NCBI RefSeq assembly: GCF_029227915.1
Contig: NC_079881.1
Location: 2,170,001-2,234,000, forward strand
Source of the DNA: Hydractinia symbiolongicarpus
Lineage: Eukaryota > Cnidaria > Hydrozoa > Anthoathecata > Hydractiniidae
Reading direction: 5' to 3'
DNA: 64,000 bases
Positions 35,095 to 48,400 of the stretch are shown piece by piece (position 1 is the first letter of the stretch; the number at the start of each line of letters is the position of its first letter). Below the pieces are notes generated by a model, which saw only the letters and a program-made list of their open reading frames with translations, was not told where the DNA came from and made no database searches. The translations under genes were made by a program, and so were the position numbers.

Positions 35095-37331
35095 ATTGGT
35101 CCCACAGTAAAAAATGACATATTTATCCTAATTTTTTAATAAAGTGCTACCACAGCGCCCAGTGTAATTGCTGAGTTCCAGGAATCAAGTCAAATTGAGA
35201 AGAATGTTATTTCTTGTAGTCAAACTGGCTCATTTATCACATTTATAAGGTCAAAGTCCAAAATCAGTTCAATTAAGTCCCACAGTCAACCGTTTCACTG
35301 TTAAAAGCGATGCAACCTAGTATTATCCGAATACTTTCGCTAAGTACATGTTGGTACGAATATGTGACGCAACCGTTGTAACTGAAACGGATTTATACCG
35401 CTAGAAAGTCAATGAAATGTAGTATTTGAAACTGTTTCTCTTTATTCAGCGCATGTTAACGGCCAGGATTGGTCCAACAGTAAGAAAAGACTTATTTATC
35501 CTAATTTTTTAATAAAGTGCTACCACAGCGTCCAATGTAATCGCTGAGTTCCAGCAATCATGTCAAATTAAGAAGAATGTTATTTCTTGTAGTCAAACTG
35601 GCTTATTTATAACATTTATCAGGTCACAGTCCAAAGTTAGTTCAATTAAGTCCCACAGTCAATCGTTTCATTGTTAAAGGCGATGCAACCTAGTAATATC
35701 AGAAAAATATCGCTAAATACATGTTGGTACGAAGATGTGACGCAACCGTTGTAGCTCAAACGGATTGATACGGCCAAGAAGTCGATGAAATGTAGCTTTT
35801 GAGAATGTCTCTATTTCTTCAGCGCGAACTAATGGCTTGGATTGGTCCCACAGTAAAAAATGACATATTTATCTTAATTTTTTAATAAAGCGCTACCACA
35901 GCGCCCAGTGTAATCGCTGAGTTCCAGCAATCAAGTCAAATTGAGAAGAATGTTATTTCTTGTAGTCAAACTGGCTCATTTATCACATTTATAAGGTCAA
36001 AGTCCAAAATCAGTTCAATTAAGTCCCACAGTCAAACGCTTCACTGTTAAAAGCGATGCAACCTAGTAACATTCAAATACTATCGCTAAATACGTGTGGG
36101 GACGAATATGTGGCGCAGCCGTTGTAACTCAAGCGGACTGACACCGTTAGTAAGTCAATGAAATGTAGTTCTTGAAACTTTCTCTATTTCTTCAGCGCGA
36201 TCTAACGGCTAGGATTCGTCCCACAATAAAAAATGACTTATTTATCCTAATTTTTTAATAAAGTGCTACCACAGCGCCCAGTGCCATCGCTGAGTTGCAG
36301 CAATCAAGTCAAATTAAGAAGAATGTTACTTCTTGTAATCAAACTGGCTCATTTATCACATTTATAAGGTTACAGTCCAAAGTTAGTTCAATTAATCCCA
36401 CAGTCAATCGTTTCATTGTTAAAGGCGATGCAACCTAGTAATATCAGAAAAATATCGCTAAATACATGTTGGTACGAATATGCGACGCAACCGTTGTAAC
36501 TCAAACGGATTGATACGGCCAAGAAGTTGATGAAATGTAGTTTTTGAGAATGTCTCTATTTCTTAAGCGCGAACTAACGGCTTGGATTGGTCCCACAGTA
36601 AAAGATGACTTATTTATCTTAATTTTTTAATAAGGTGCTACCACAGCGTCCAATGTAATCGCTGAGTTCCAGCAATCATGTCAAATTAAGAAGAAAGTTA
36701 TTTCTTGTAGTCAAACTGGCTTATTTATAACATTTATCAGGTCACAGTCCAAAGTTAGTTCAATTAAGTCCCACAGTCAATCGTTTCATTGTTGAAGGCG
36801 ATGCAACCTAGTAATATCAGAAAAATATCGTTAAATACATGTTGGTACGAAGATGTGACGCAACCGTTGTAGCTCAAACGGATTGATACGGCCAAGAAGT
36901 CGATGAAATGTAGTTTTTGAGAATGTCTCTATTTCTTCAGCGCGAACTAATGGCTTGGATTGGTCCCACTGTAAAAAATGACATATTTATCTTAATTTTT
37001 TAATAAAGCTCTACCACAGCGCCCAGTCCAATCGCTGAGTTCCAGCAATCAAGTCAAATTAAGAAGAATGTTACTTCTTGTAATCAAACTGGCTCATTTA
37101 TCACATTTATAAGGTCACAGTCCAAAGTTAGTTCAATTAAGTCCCACAGTCAATCGTTTCATTGTTAAAGGCGATGCAACCTAGTAATATCAGAAAAATA
37201 TCGCTAAATACATGTTGGTACGAATATGTGACGCAACCGTTGTAACTCAAACGGATTGATACGGCCAAGAAGTTGATGAAATTTAGTTTTTGAGAATGTC
37301 TCTATTTCTTTAGCGCGAACTAACCGCTTGG
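35095..37331 (+). repeat. Mixed monomers of domain II
   Basis: Boxes are at 35095, 35468, 35841, 36214, 36586 and 36959. The monomer at 35468 (ATTGGTCCAACAGTAAG) has a box like the X class of domain III, the first hint of that class in this half. The 36214 monomer (ATTCGTCCC) is related to those at 28015 and 31366. No repeated higher-order unit is complete here. Confidence 0.83.
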
Positions 37332-38450
37332 ATTGGTCCCACAGTAAAAGATGACTTTATTATCTTAATTTTTTAATAAAGCGCTACCAGAGCGCCAGTG
37401 TAATCGCTGAGTTCCAGCAATCAAGTCAAATTAAGAAGAATGTTACTTCCTATAGTCAAACTGGCTCATTTATCACATTTATCAGGTCAAAGTCCAAAAT
37501 CAGTTCAATTAAGTCCCACAGTCAAATGTTTCACTGTTAAAAGCGATGCAACCTAGTAATATCTGAATACTATCGCTAAATACATGTGGGGACGAATATG
37601 TGACGCAACAGTTGTAACTCAAACGGATTGATACCGTTAGAAAGTCAATGAAATGTAGTTTTTGAAACTGTCGCTATTTCTTCAGCGCGCGATAACGGCT
37701 AGGATTGGTCCCACAATAAAAAATGACTTTTTTATTTAAATTTTCAAATGAAGTGCTACCACAGCGCCCAGTGCAATCGCTGAGTTCCAGCAAATCAAGT
37801 CAAATTAAGAAGAATGTTATTTCTTGTAATCAAACTGGCTCATTTATCACATTTATCAGGTCAAAGTCCAAAATCAGTTCAATTAAGTCCCACAGTCAAA
37901 CGTTTCACTGTTAAAAGCGATGCAACCTAGTAATATTCAATTACTATCGCTAAATACATGTGGGGACGAATATGTGGCGCAGCCGTTGTAACTCAAGCGG
38001 ACTGACACCGTTAGTAATTCAATGAATTGTAGTTCTTGAATCTTTCTCTATTTCTGCAGCGCGATCTAACGACTAGGATTCGTCCCACAATAAAAAATGA
38101 CTTATTTATCCTAATTTTTAAATAAAGTGCTACCACAGCGCCCAGTGCCATCGCTGAGTTGCAGCAATCAAGTCAAATGAAGAAGAATGTTACTTCTTGT
38201 AATCAAACTGGCTCATTTATCACATTTATAAGGTCACAGTCCAAAGTTAGTTCAATTAAGTCCCACAGTCAATCGTTTCATTGTTAAAGGCGATGCAACC
38301 TAGTAATATCCGTAAAATATCGCTAAATACATGTTGGTACGAATATGTGACGCAACCGTTGTAACTCAAACGGATTGATACGGCCAAGAAGTTGATGAAA
38401 TTTAGTTCTTGAGAATGTCTTTATTTCTTTAGAGCGAACTAACCGCTTGG
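37332..38450 (+). repeat. Trimer higher-order repeat, copy 1 (1119 bp)
   Basis: Boxes at 37332, 37704 and 38078 repeat at 38451, 38823 and 39197, an offset of 1119 bp. Shared private text includes TGACTTTATTATCTTAATT, GCTACCAGAGCGCCAGTG (a one-base loss in the normally constant GCGCCCAGTG), AATATTCAATTACTATCGC, and GTAATTCAATGAATTGTAG. The middle monomer carries the extra-A marker. Confidence 0.93.
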
Positions 38451-39569
38451 ATTGGTCCCACAGTAAAAGGTGACTTTATTATCTTAATTTTTTAATAAAG
38501 CGCTACCAGAGCGCCAGTGTAATCGCTGAGTTCCAGCAATCAAGTCAAATTAAGAAGAATGTTACTTCCTATAGTCAAACTGGCTCATTTATCACATTTA
38601 TCAGGTCAAAGTCCAAAATCAGTTCAATTAATTCCCACAGACAAATGTTTCACTGTTAAAAGCGATGCAACCTAGTAATATCTGAATACTATCGCTAAAT
38701 ACATGTGGGGACGAATATGTGACGCAACAGTTGTAACTCAAACGGATTGATACCGTTAGAAAGTCAATGAAATGTAGTTTTTGAAACTGTCGCTATTTCT
38801 TCAGCGCGCGATAACGGCTAGGATTGGTCCCACAATAAAAAATGACTTTTTTATTTAAATTTTTAAATGAAGTGCTACCACAGCGCCCAGTGCAATCGCT
38901 GAGTTCCAGCAAATCAAGTCAAATTAAGAAGAATGTTATTTCTTGTAATCAAACTGGCTCATTTATCACATTTATAAGGTCAAAGTCCAAAATCAGTTCA
39001 ATTAAGTCCCACAGTCAAACGTTTCACTGTTAAAAGCGATGCAACCTAGTAATATTCAATTACTATCGCTAAATACATGTGGGGACGAATATGTGGCGCA
39101 GCCGTTGTAACTCAAGCGGACTGACACCGTTAGTAATTCAATGAATTGTAGTTCTTGAATCTTTCTCTATTTCTTCAGCGCGATCTAACGACTAGGATTC
39201 GTCCCACAATAAAAAATGACTTAATTATCCTAATTTTATAATAAAGTGCTACCACAGCGCCCAGTGCCATCGCTGAGTTGCAGCAATCAAGTCAAATGAA
39301 GAAGAATGTTACTTCTTGTAATCAAACTGGCTCATTTATCACATTTATAAGGTCACAGTCCAAAGTTAGTTCAATTAAGTCCCACAGTCAATCGTTTCAT
39401 TGTTAAAGGCGATGCAACCTAGTAATATCAGAAAAATATCGCTAAATACATGTTGGTACGAATATGTGACGCAACCGTTGTAACTCAAACGGATTGATAC
39501 GGCCAAGAAGTTGATGAAATGTAGTTTTTGAGAATGTCTCTATTTCTTCAGCGCGAACTAACGGCTTGG
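38451..39569 (+). repeat. Trimer higher-order repeat, copy 2 (1119 bp)
   Basis: Boxes are at 38451, 38823 and 39197. It repeats copy 1 with scattered substitutions such as AGTAAAAGGTGAC for AGTAAAAGATGAC, TTCCCACAGACAAATG for TCCCACAGTCAAATG, and TTATAATAAAG in the AT tract of the third monomer. The next monomer, at 39570, opens with a restored, undeleted GCGCCCAGTG, so the trimer run ends there. Confidence 0.92.
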
Positions 39570-40686
39570 ATTGGTCCCACAGTAAAAGATGACTTATTTA
39601 TCTTAATTTTTTAATAAAGCGCTACCACAGCGCCCAGTGTAATCGCTGAGTTCCAGCAATCAAGTCAAATTAAGAAGAATGTTACTTCCTATAGTCAAAC
39701 TGGCTCATTTATCACATTTATCAGGTCAAAGTCCAAAATCAGTTCAATTAAGTCCCACAGTCAAATGTTTCACTGTTAAAAAGATGCAACCTAGTAATAT
39801 CTGAATACTATCGCTAAATACATGTGGGGACGAATATGTGACGCAACAGTTGTAACTCAAACGGATTGATACCGTTAGAAAGTCAATGAAATGTAGTTTT
39901 TGAAACTGTCACTTTTTCTTCAGCGCGCGATAACGGGTAGGATTGATCCCACAGTAAAAAATGACTTTTTTATTTAAATTTTTTAATAAGGTGTACCACA
40001 GCGTCCAATGTAATCGCTGAGTTCCAGCAATCATGTCAAATTAAGAAGAATGTTAATTCTTGTAGTCAAACTGGCTTATTTATAACATTTATCAGGTCAC
40101 AGTCCAAAGTTAGTTCAATTAAGTCCCACAGTCAATCGTTTCATTGTTAAAGGCGATGCAACCTAGTAATATCAGAAAAATATCGCTAAATACATGTTGG
40201 TACGAAGATGTGACGCAACCGTTGTAGCTCAAACGGATTGATACGGCCAAGAAGTCAATGAAATGTAGTTTTTGAGAATGTCTCTATTTCTTCAGCGCGA
40301 ACTAATGGCTTGGATTGGTCCCACAGTAAAAAATGACATATTTATCTTAATTTTTTAATAAAGCGCTTACACAGCGCCCAGTGTAATCGCTGAGTTCCAG
40401 CAATTAAGTCAAATTAAGAAGAATGTTATTTCTTGTAGTCAAACTGGCTCATTTATCACATTTATAAGGTCAAAGTCCAAAATCAGTTCAATTAAGTCCC
40501 ACAGTCAACCGTTTCACTGTTAAAAGCGATGCAACCTAGTATTATCCGAATACTTTCGCTAAGTACATGTTGGTACGAATATGTGACGCAACCGTTGTAA
40601 CTGAAACGGATTTATACCGCTAGAAAGTAAATGAAATGTAGTATTTGAAACTGTTTCTCTTTATTCAGCGCATGTTAACGGCCAGG
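39570..40686 (+). repeat. End of domain II
   Basis: Boxes are at 39570, 39942 (ATTGATCCC) and 40314. Small losses occur at 39781 (GTTAAAAAGATGC for GTTAAAAGCGATGC) and 39995 (GGTGTACC for GGTGCTACC). The second half of the last monomer has the GTATTATCCGAATACT dyad. From 40687 the classes change to those of domain III. Confidence 0.85.
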
Positions 40687-42176
40687 ATTGGTCCAACAGT
40701 AAGAAAAGACTTATTTATCTAAATTTTTAAATAAAGCGCTACCACAGAGCTTAATGTAATCGCTGAATTCCAGCCATCACGTCAAATTAAGAAGAAAGTT
40801 ATTCCTTGGAGACCAATTGGCTCATCTGTCACATTTATAAGGACATAGTCCAGAGTCAGTTCAATTAATTCCCACAGTCACTCGTTTCACTGTTAAAAGC
40901 AATACAACTTAGTAAAATTGAAAGAAAATCACTAAATACATGTTGGTACGAATATGTGACGCAACCGTTGTAACTCAAACGGATTGACAGCGTTAGAAAG
41001 TCAATGAAATGTAGTTTTTGAAACTGTCTCTTTTTCTTCAGAGCGAATTAACGGCTAGGATTGGTCCCACAGTAAAAACAGACTTATTTATCTTCATTTT
41101 TTAACAAAGAGTTACCACAGTGCCCACTGTAATCGCTGAGTTTCAGCAATCAAGTCAAATTAAGAAGAATGTTACTTCTTGCAGTCAAACTGGCTCATTT
41201 ATCACATTCATAAGGTCAAAGTCCAAAATCAGTTCAATTAAGTCCCACAGTCAAATGTTTCAATGTTAAAAGCGATGCAACCTAGTAATATCCGAATACT
41301 ATCGCTAAATACATGTGGGGACGAATATGTGACACAACAGTTGTAACTCAAGCGGATTGATACCGTTAGAAAGTCAATGAAATGTAGTTTTTGAAACTGT
41401 CGCTATTTCTTCAGCGCGCGATAACGGCTAGGATTGGTCCCACAGTAAAAAATGACTTTTTTATTTAAAATTTTAAATGAAGTGCTACCACAGCGCCCAG
41501 CGTAATCGCTGAGTTCCGGCAATCATGTCAAATTAAGAAGAATGTTATTTCTTGGGTCCAGTTGGCTCATTTATAACATTTATCAGGTCACAGTCCAAAG
41601 TTAGTTCAATTAAGTCCCACAGTCAATCGTTTCACTGTTAAAGGCGATGCAACCTAGTAATATCAGAATACTATTGCTAAATACATGTTGATACGAATAT
41701 GTGACGCAACCGTTGTAACTCAAACGGATTGATACCGCCAAGAAGTCGATGAAATGTAGTTTTTGAGAATGTCTCTATTTCTTCAGCGCGTGCTAACGAC
41801 CAGGATTAGTCCCACAGTAAAAAAAGACTTATTTATCTAAATTTTTAAATAAAACGCTACCACAGTGCCCAGTGCAATCGCTGAGTTCCGGCAATCATGT
41901 CAAATTAAGAAGAATGTTATTTCTTGGGTCCAGTTGGCTCATTTATAACATTTATCAGGTCACAGTCCAAAGTTAGTTCAATTAAGTCCCACAGTCAAAC
42001 GTTTCACTTTTAAAAGCGATGCAACCTAAAATTATACGAATACTTTCGCTAAGTACATGTTGGTACGAATATGTGACGCAACCGTTGCAACTCAAACGGA
42101 TTTATACCGCTAGAAAGTCAATGAAATGTACTATTTGAAACTGTTCCTCTTTATTCAGCGCATGCTAACGGCCAGG
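40687..42176 (+). repeat. Tetramer XYZW higher-order repeat, copy 1 (1490 bp)
   Basis: Four classes follow in order. X (box 40687, ATTGGTCCAACAGTAAGAAAAGAC, with GAATTC and CCATCACGTC). Y (41060, AGTAAAAACAGAC and AACAAAGAGTTACC). Z (41433, AATGACTTTTTTATTTAAA and GGGTCCAGTTGG). W (41805, GACCAGGATTAGTCCC). The unit recurs at 42177 with the same class order and markers such as CCTAAAATTATACGAATAC and CACATTCATAAGG. Confidence 0.93.
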
Positions 42177-43652
42177 ATTGGTCCAACAGTAAGAAAAGAC
42201 TTATTTATCTAAATTTTTAAATAAAGCGCTACCACAGAGCTTAATGTAATCGCTGAATTCCAGCCATCACGTAAAATTAAGAAGAAAGTTATTCCTTGCA
42301 GACCAATTCGCTCATCTGTCACATTTATAAGGACATAGTCCAGAGTCAGTTCAATTAATTCCCACAGTCACTCGTTTCACTGTTAAAAGCAATACAACTT
42401 AGTAAAATTGAAAGAAAATCACTAAATACATGTTGGTACGAATATGTGACGCAAACGTTGTAACTAAAACGGATTGACAGCGTTAGAAAGTCAATGAAAT
42501 GTAGTTTTTGAAACTGTCTCTCTTTCTTCAGAGCGAATTAACGGCTAGGATTGGTCCCACAGTAAAAACAGACTTATTTATCTTCATTTTTTAACAAAGA
42601 GTTACCACAGTGCCCATCGTAATCGCTGAGTTCCAGCAATCAAGTCAAATTAAGAAGAATGTTACTTCTTGCAGTCAAACTGGCTCATTTATCACATTCA
42701 TAAGGTCAAAGTCCAAAATCAGTTCAATTAAGTCCCACAGTCGAATGTTTCAATGTTAAAAGCGATGCAACCTAGTAATATCCGAATACTATCGCTAAAT
42801 ACATGTGGGGACGAATATGTGACACAACAGTTGTAACTCAAGCGGATTGATACCGTTAGAAAGTCAATGAAATGTAGTTTTTGAAACTGTCGCTATTTCT
42901 TCAGCGCGCGATAACGGCTAGGATTGGTCCCACAGTAAAAAATAAATTTTAAATGAAGTGCTACCACAGCGCCCAGCGTAATCGCTGAGTTCCGGCAATC
43001 ATGTCAAATTAAGAAGAATGTTATTTCTTGGGTCCAGTTGGCTCATTTATAACATTTATCAGGTCACAGTCCAAAGTTAGTTCAATTAAGTCCCACAGTC
43101 AATCGTTTCACTGTTAAAGGCGATGCAACCTAGTAATATCAGAATACTATTGCTAAATACATGTTGATACGAATATGTGACGCAACCGTTGTAACTTAAA
43201 CGGATTGATACCGCCAAGAAGTCGATGAAATGTAGTTTTTGAGAATGTCTCTATTTCTTCAGCGCGTGCTAACGACCAGGATTAGTCCCACAGTAAAAAA
43301 AGACTTATTTATCTAAATTTTTAAATAAAACGCTACCACAGTGCCCAGTGCAATCGCTGAGTTCCGGCAATCATGTCAAATTAAGAAGAATGTTATTTCT
43401 TGGGTCCAGTTGGCTCATTTATAACATTTATCAGGTCACAGTCCAAAGTTAGTTCAATTAAGTCCCACAGTCAAACGTTTCACTTCTAAAAGCGATGCAA
43501 CCTAAAATTATACGAATACTTTCGCTAAGTACATGTTGGTACGAATATGTGACGCAACCGTTGCAACTCAAACGGATTTATACCGCTAGAAAGTCAATGA
43601 AATGTACTATTTGAAACTGTTCCTCTTTATTCAGCGCATGCTAACGGCCAGG
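42177..43652 (+). repeat. Tetramer XYZW higher-order repeat, copy 2 (1476 bp)
   Basis: Boxes are at 42177 (X), 42550 (Y), 42923 (Z) and 43281 (W). It is shorter than copy 1 mainly because Z has lost 16 bp just after its box: CAGTAAAAAATAAATTTTAAATG replaces the usual run through ATGACTTTTTTATTT, near 42941. This makes that monomer 358 bp. Elsewhere it follows copy 1 closely. Confidence 0.92.
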
Positions 43653-44771
43653 ATTGGTCCAACAGTAAGAAAAGACTTATTTATCTAAATTTTTAAATAA
43701 AGCACTACCACAGAGCTTAATGTAATCGCTGAATTCCAGCCATCACGTCAAATTAAGAAGAAAGTTATTCCTTGCAGACCAATTCGCTCATCTGTCACAT
43801 TTATAAGGACATAGTCCAGAGTCAGTTCAATTAATTCCCACAGTCACTCGTTTCACTGTTAAAAGCAATACAACTTAGTAAAATTGAAAGAAAATCACTA
43901 AATACATGTTGGTACGAATATGTGACGCAAACGTTGTAACTAAAACGGATTGACAGCGTTAGAAAGTCAATGAAATGTAGTTTTTGAAACTGTCTCTCTT
44001 TCTTCAGAGCGAATTAACGGCTAGGATTGGTCCCACAGTAAAAACAGACTTATTTATCTTCATTTTTTAACAAAGAGTTACCACAGTGCCCATCGTAATT
44101 GCTGAGTTCCAGCGATCAAGTCAAATTAAGAAGAATGTTACTTCTTGCAGTCAAACTGGCTCATTTATCACATTCATAAGGTCAAAGTCCAAAATCAGTT
44201 CAATTAAGTCCCACAGTCAATCGTTTCACTGTTAAAGGCGATGCAACCTAGTAATATCAGAATACTATCGCTAAATACATGTTGATACGAATATGTGACG
44301 CAACCGTTGTAACTCAAACGGATTGATACCGCCAAGAAGTCGATGAAATGTAGTTTTTGAGAATGTCTCTATTTCTTCAGCGCGTGCTAACGACCAGGAT
44401 TAGTCCCACAGTAAAAAAAGACTTATTTATCTAAATTTTTAAAAAAAACGCTATCACAGTGCCCAGTGCAATCGCTGAGTTCCAGCAATCAAGTCAACTT
44501 AAGAAGAATGTTACTTCTTGTACTCAAACTGACTCATTTATCACTTTTATCAGGTCACAGTCCAAAGTTAGTTCAATTAAGTCCCACAGTCAAACGTTTC
44601 ACTGTTAAAAGCGATGCAACCTAGTATTATACGAATACTTTCGCTAAGTACATGTTGGTACGAATATGTGACGCAACCGTTGCAACTCAAACGGATTTAT
44701 ACCGCTAGAAAGTCAATGAAATGTACTATTTGAAACTGTTCCTCTTTATTCAGCGCATGCTAACGGCCAGG
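43653..44771 (+). repeat. Third XYZW unit lacking one monomer (1119 bp)
   Basis: Boxes are at 43653 (X), 44026 (Y/Z hybrid) and 44399 (W). The middle monomer begins as Y and ends as Z, so exactly one monomer length is missing. The last Y-specific base is at 44196 and the first Z-specific base at 44221, so the exchange lies in the 24-bp identical stretch 44197-44220, which includes GTCCCACAGTCAA. This is a clean unequal-crossover product with both parents visible next door. Confidence 0.9.
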
Positions 44772-45412
44772 ATTGGTCCAACAGTAAGAAAAGACTTATT
44801 TATCTAAATTTTTAAATAAAGCACTACCACAGAGCTTAATGTAATCGCTGAATTCCAGCCATCACGTCAAATTAAGAAGAAAGTTATTCCTTGCAGACCA
44901 ATTCGCTCATCTGTCACATTTATAAGGATTTATATGTGACGCAACCGTTGTAACTCAAACGGATTGATACCGCCAAGAAGTCGATGAAATGTAGTTTTTG
45001 AGAATGTCTCTATTTCTTCAGCGCGTGCTAACGACCAGGATTAGTCCCACAGTAAAAAAAGACTTATTTATCTAAATTTTTAAATAAAACGCTACCACAG
45101 TGCCCAGTGCAATCGCTGAGTTCCAGCAATCAAGTCAAATTAAGAAGAATGTTACTTCTTGTACTCAAACTGACTCATTTATCACTTTTATAAGATCAAA
45201 GTTCAAAATCAGTTCAATTAAGTCCCACAGTCAAACGTTTCACTGTTGAAAGCGATACAACCTAGTATTATACGAATACTTTCGCTAAGTACATGTTGGT
45301 ACGAATATGTGACGCAACCGTTGCAACTCAAACGGATTTATACCGCTAGAAAGTCATTGAAATGTACTATTTGAAACTGTTCCTCTTTATTCAGCGCATG
45401 CTAACGGCCAGG
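44772..45412 (+). repeat. X monomer with a 109-bp deletion, then W
   Basis: The X monomer from 44772 is only 268 bp to the next box at 45040. At 44921-44936 the text reads ATAAGGATTTATATGTGACG: after ATAAGGA the normal CATAGTCC and the following 100 or so bases are missing, four bases (TTTA) are inserted, and the sequence resumes at TATGTGACG inside the conserved block. The net loss is 105 bp. The block's first half, including its ACATGT end, is gone. Confidence 0.9.
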
Positions 45413-48400
45413 ATTGGTACAACAGTAAGAAAAGACTTATTGATCTAAATTTTTAAATAAAGCGCTACCACAGAGCTTAATGTAATCGCTGAATTCCAGC
45501 CATCACGTCAAATTAAGAAGAAAGTTATTCCTTGCAGACCAATTGGCTCATCTGTCACATTTATAGGGACATAGTCCAGAGTCAGTTCAATTAATTCCCA
45601 CAGTCACTCGTTTCACTGTTAAAAGCAATACAACTTAGTAAAATTGAAAGAAAATCACTAAATACATGTTGGTACGAATATGTGACGCAACCGTTGTAAC
45701 TCAAACGGATTGACACCGTTAGAAAGTCAATGAAATGTAGTTTTTGAAACTGTCTCTCTTTCTTCAGCGCGAATTAACGGCTAGGATTGGTCCCACAGTA
45801 AAAACAGACTTATTTATCTTCATTTTTTAACAAAGAGTTACCACAGTGTCCACTGTAATCGCTGAGTTCCAGCAATCAAGTCAAATTAAGAAAAATGTTA
45901 CTTCTTGTAGTCAAACTAGCTCATTTATCACATTCATAAGGTCAAAGTTCAAAATCAGTTCAATTAAGTCCCACAGTCAAACGTTTCACTGTTAAAAGCG
46001 ATGCAACCTAGTATTATACGAATACTTTCGCTAAGTACATGTTGGTACGAATATGTGACGCAACCGTTGAAACTCAAACGGATTTATACCGCTAGAAAGT
46101 CAATGAAATGTAGTATTTGAAACTGTTCCTCTTTATTCAGCGCATGCCAACGGCCAGGATTGGTCCAACAGTAAGAAAAGACTTATTTATCTAAATGTTT
46201 AAATAAAGCGCTACCACGGAGCTTAATGTAATCGCTGAATTCCAGCCATCACCTCAAATTAAGAAGAAAGTTATTCCTTGGAGACCAATTGGCTCATCTG
46301 TCACATTTATAAGGACATAGTCTAGAGTCAGTTCAATTAATTCCCACAGTCACTCGTTTCACTGTTAAAAGCAATACAACTTAGTAAAATTGAAAGAAAA
46401 TCACTAAATACATGTTGGTACGAATATGTGACGCTACCGTTGTAACTCAAACGGATTGACACCGTTAGAAAGTCAATGAAATGTAGTTTTTGAAACTGTC
46501 TCTCTTTCTTCAGAGCGAATTAACGGCTAGGATTGGTCCCACAGTAAAAACAGACTTATTTATCTTCATTTTTTAACAAAGAGTTACCACAGTGCCCATC
46601 GTAATCGCTGAGTTCCAGCAATCAAGTCAAATTAAGAAGAATGTTACTTCTTGCAGTCAAACTGGCTCATTTATCACATTCATAAGGTCAAAGTCCAAAA
46701 TCAGTTCAATTAAGTCCCACAGTCAAATGTTTCAATGTTAAAGACGATGCAACCTAGTAATATCCGAATACTATCGCTAAATACATGTGGGGACGAATAT
46801 GTGACGCAACAGTTGTAACTCAAGCGGATTGATACCGTTAGAAAGTCAATGAAATGTAGTTTTTGAAACTGTCGCTATTTCTTCAGCGCGCGATAACGGC
46901 TAGGATTGGTCCCACAGTAAAAAATGACTTTTTTATTTAAATTTTTAAATGAAGTGCTACCACAGCGCCCTGCGTAATCGCTGAGTTCCGGCAATCATGT
47001 CAAATTAAGAAGAATGTTATTTCTTGGGTCCAGTTGGCTCATTTATAACATTTATCAGGTCACAGTCCAAAGTTAGTTCAATTAAGTCCCACAGTCAATC
47101 GTTTCACTGTTAAAGGCGATGCAACCTAGTAATATCAGAATACTATCGCTAAATACATGTTGATACGAATATGTGACGCAACCGTTGTAACTCAAACGGA
47201 TTGATACCGCCAAGAAGTCGATGAAATGTATTTTTGAGAATGTCTCTATTTCTTCAGCGCGTGCTAACGACCAGGATTAGTCCCACAGTAAAAAAAGACT
47301 TATTTATCTAAATTTTTAAATAAAACGCTACCACAGTGCCCAGTGCAATCGCTGAGTTCCAGCAATCAAGTCAAATTAAGAAGAATGTTACTTCTTGTAC
47401 TCAAACTGACTCATTTATCACTTTTATAAGATCAAAGTTCAAAATCAGTTCAATTAAGTCCCACAGTCAAACGTTTCACTGTTAAAAGCGATGCAACCTA
47501 GTATTATACGAATACTTTCGCTAAGTACATGTTGGTACGAATATGTGACGCAACCGTTGAAACTCAAACGGATTTATACCGCTAGAAAGTCAATGAAATG
47601 TAGTATTTGAAACTGTTCCTCTTTATTCAGCGCATGCCAACGGCCAGGATTGGTCCAACAGTAAGAAAAGACTTATTTATCTAAATGTTTAAATAAAGCG
47701 CTACCACGGAGCTTAATGTAATCGCTGAATTCCAGCCATCACCTCAAATTAAGAAGAAAGTTATTCCTTGGAGACCAGTTGGCTCATCTGTCACATTTAT
47801 AAGGACATAGTCCAGAGTCAGTTCAATTAATTCCCACAGTCACTCGTTTCACTGTTAAAAGCAATACAACTTAGTAAAATTGGAAGAAAATCACTAAATA
47901 CATGTTGGTACGAATATGTGACGCTACCGTTGTAACTCAAACGGATTGACACCGTTAGTAAGTCAATGAAATGTAGTTTTTGAAACTGTCTCTCTTTCTT
48001 CAGCGCGAATTAACGGCTAGGATTGGTCCCACAGTAAAAACAGACTTATTTATCTTCATTTTTTAACAAAGAGTTACCACAGTGCCCACTGTAATCGCTG
48101 AGTTTCAGCAATCAAGTCAAATTAAGAAGAATGTTACTTCTTGTAATCAAACTGGCTCATTTATCACATTCATAAGGTCAAAGTCCAAAATCAGTTCAAT
48201 TAAGTCCCACAGTCAAATGTTTCAATGTTAAAAGCGATGCAACCTAGTAATATCCGAATACTATCGCTAAATACATGTGGGGACGAATATGTGACGCAAC
48301 AGTTGTAACTCAAGCGGATTGATACCGTTAGAAAGTCAATGAAATGTTGTTTTAGAAACTGTCGCTATTTCTTCAGCGCGTGCTAACGGCCAGGATTAGT

